Source of the DNA: JAYUHK01 sp043767025
Lineage (GTDB): Bacteria; Bacteroidota; Bacteroidia; Chitinophagales; Saprospiraceae
Direction of reading: 5' to 3'
DNA: 36,445 nt
Assembly: GCA_043767025.1 (NCBI GenBank)
Contig: JAYUHK010000027.1
Span: 1 to 36,445 of the forward strand
Position 1 is the first letter of the stretch, and the number at the start of each line of letters is the position of its first letter. The notes below the pieces were generated by a model. That model searched no databases. It saw only the letters and a program-made list of their open reading frames with translations, and was not told the DNA's origin. Shown piece after piece: positions 36,254 to 36,445 of the stretch. The position numbers and the translations under genes were made by a program.

Positions 36254-36275
36254 AGATAGTTTTTAGTTTTATAAG
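36254..36275 (+). repeat. R1 heptamer fragment
   Basis: TAGTTTTTAGTTTTATAAG repeats the left edge of R1 just upstream of the TPR gene start, without the core. Only the first edge of the element is present. Confidence 0.35.
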
Positions 36276-36362
36276 TATCTGATTTCATGTTACGTAAGTA
36301 TTTTAAATTGATTCATTTGAGCTTGATTTTGTGATATTTTCTTGTCCTTTGTCACTTTTTTT

Positions 36363-36393
36363 CTTGATAAAAAAAGTAACCAAAAAAATCAAG
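36363..36393. repeat. CTTGAT/ATCAAG inverted repeat near the window end
   Basis: CTTGAT and ATCAAG flank an A-rich 19-base loop containing AAAAAAAGTAACC. Nothing protein-coding was recognised between 36254 and the window end. Confidence 0.4.
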
Positions 36394-36445
36394 TGCTCTG
36401 TAGAAATTCTAAAGTTTTTGCCTAAAAATCCCGTCGGCGCGCGAA

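Overview
The window comes from a member of the Bacteroidota, most likely a Saprospiria- or Cytophagia-like gliding bacterium. Four things point there: type IX secretion (T9SS) C-terminal sorting domains on three large exported proteins (two type A, one gliding-motility-associated type B), HYR-like/dockerin-like architecture, promoters of the Bacteroidota form TTTG-N19-TAnnTTTG, and A-rich leaders without clear Shine-Dalgarno sites. The phylum is well supported; the family is inference. No rRNA, tRNA, CRISPR array or intact insertion sequence was seen.

Layout. 1-1301: an OsmC-type peroxiredoxin and an exported PEBP/YbhB-like protein, both on the minus strand, with a clear intrinsic terminator behind osmC. 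1534-8171: a complete AT-rich minus-strand Wadjet operon (jetA-jetB-jetC-jetD) with every gene overlapping the next. 8257-10079: a YdeI-like protein and purN, separated by a repeat-rich gap that ends in a perfect 26-bp inverted repeat touching the purN stop codon. 10269-18394: two paralogous giant secreted T9SS proteins in tandem. 19036-20520: a PD-(D/E)XK-type protein with an 11-residue tandem repeat, followed by a glycosyltransferase that seems to have lost its donor-binding domain. 20618-24831: an exported DUF1573 protein, an RsmF-like rRNA methyltransferase and a UbiD-family decarboxylase on the minus strand. 24906-28518: divergently, an AAA ATPase plus DUF4435 pair resembling the PARIS defence system, followed 23 bp later by uvrC. 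28542-32177: an Rpn-family nuclease/transposase and a PKD/T9SS type B protein. 32328-36253: an M16 zinc peptidase, a gamma-carbonic anhydrase and a small TPR protein.

How the parts relate. Two defence modules lie among housekeeping genes. Wadjet, by family knowledge, is a loop-extruding SMC complex with a Toprim nuclease that cleaves small circular DNA. The second, DUF4435-based pair probably senses phage through its ATPase and acts through a Toprim-like effector; it has the best-matching promoter in the window. Intergenic regions carry at least two dispersed short repeat families: R1, with AGTTTTT heptamers and a GTTGA-AAA-TCAAC core, and R2, about 100 bp. They sit side by side at 21389-21580. 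These repeats, the long hairpin at 9452-9506, the deleted glycosyltransferase and the PARIS-like pair are the points most worth a second look.
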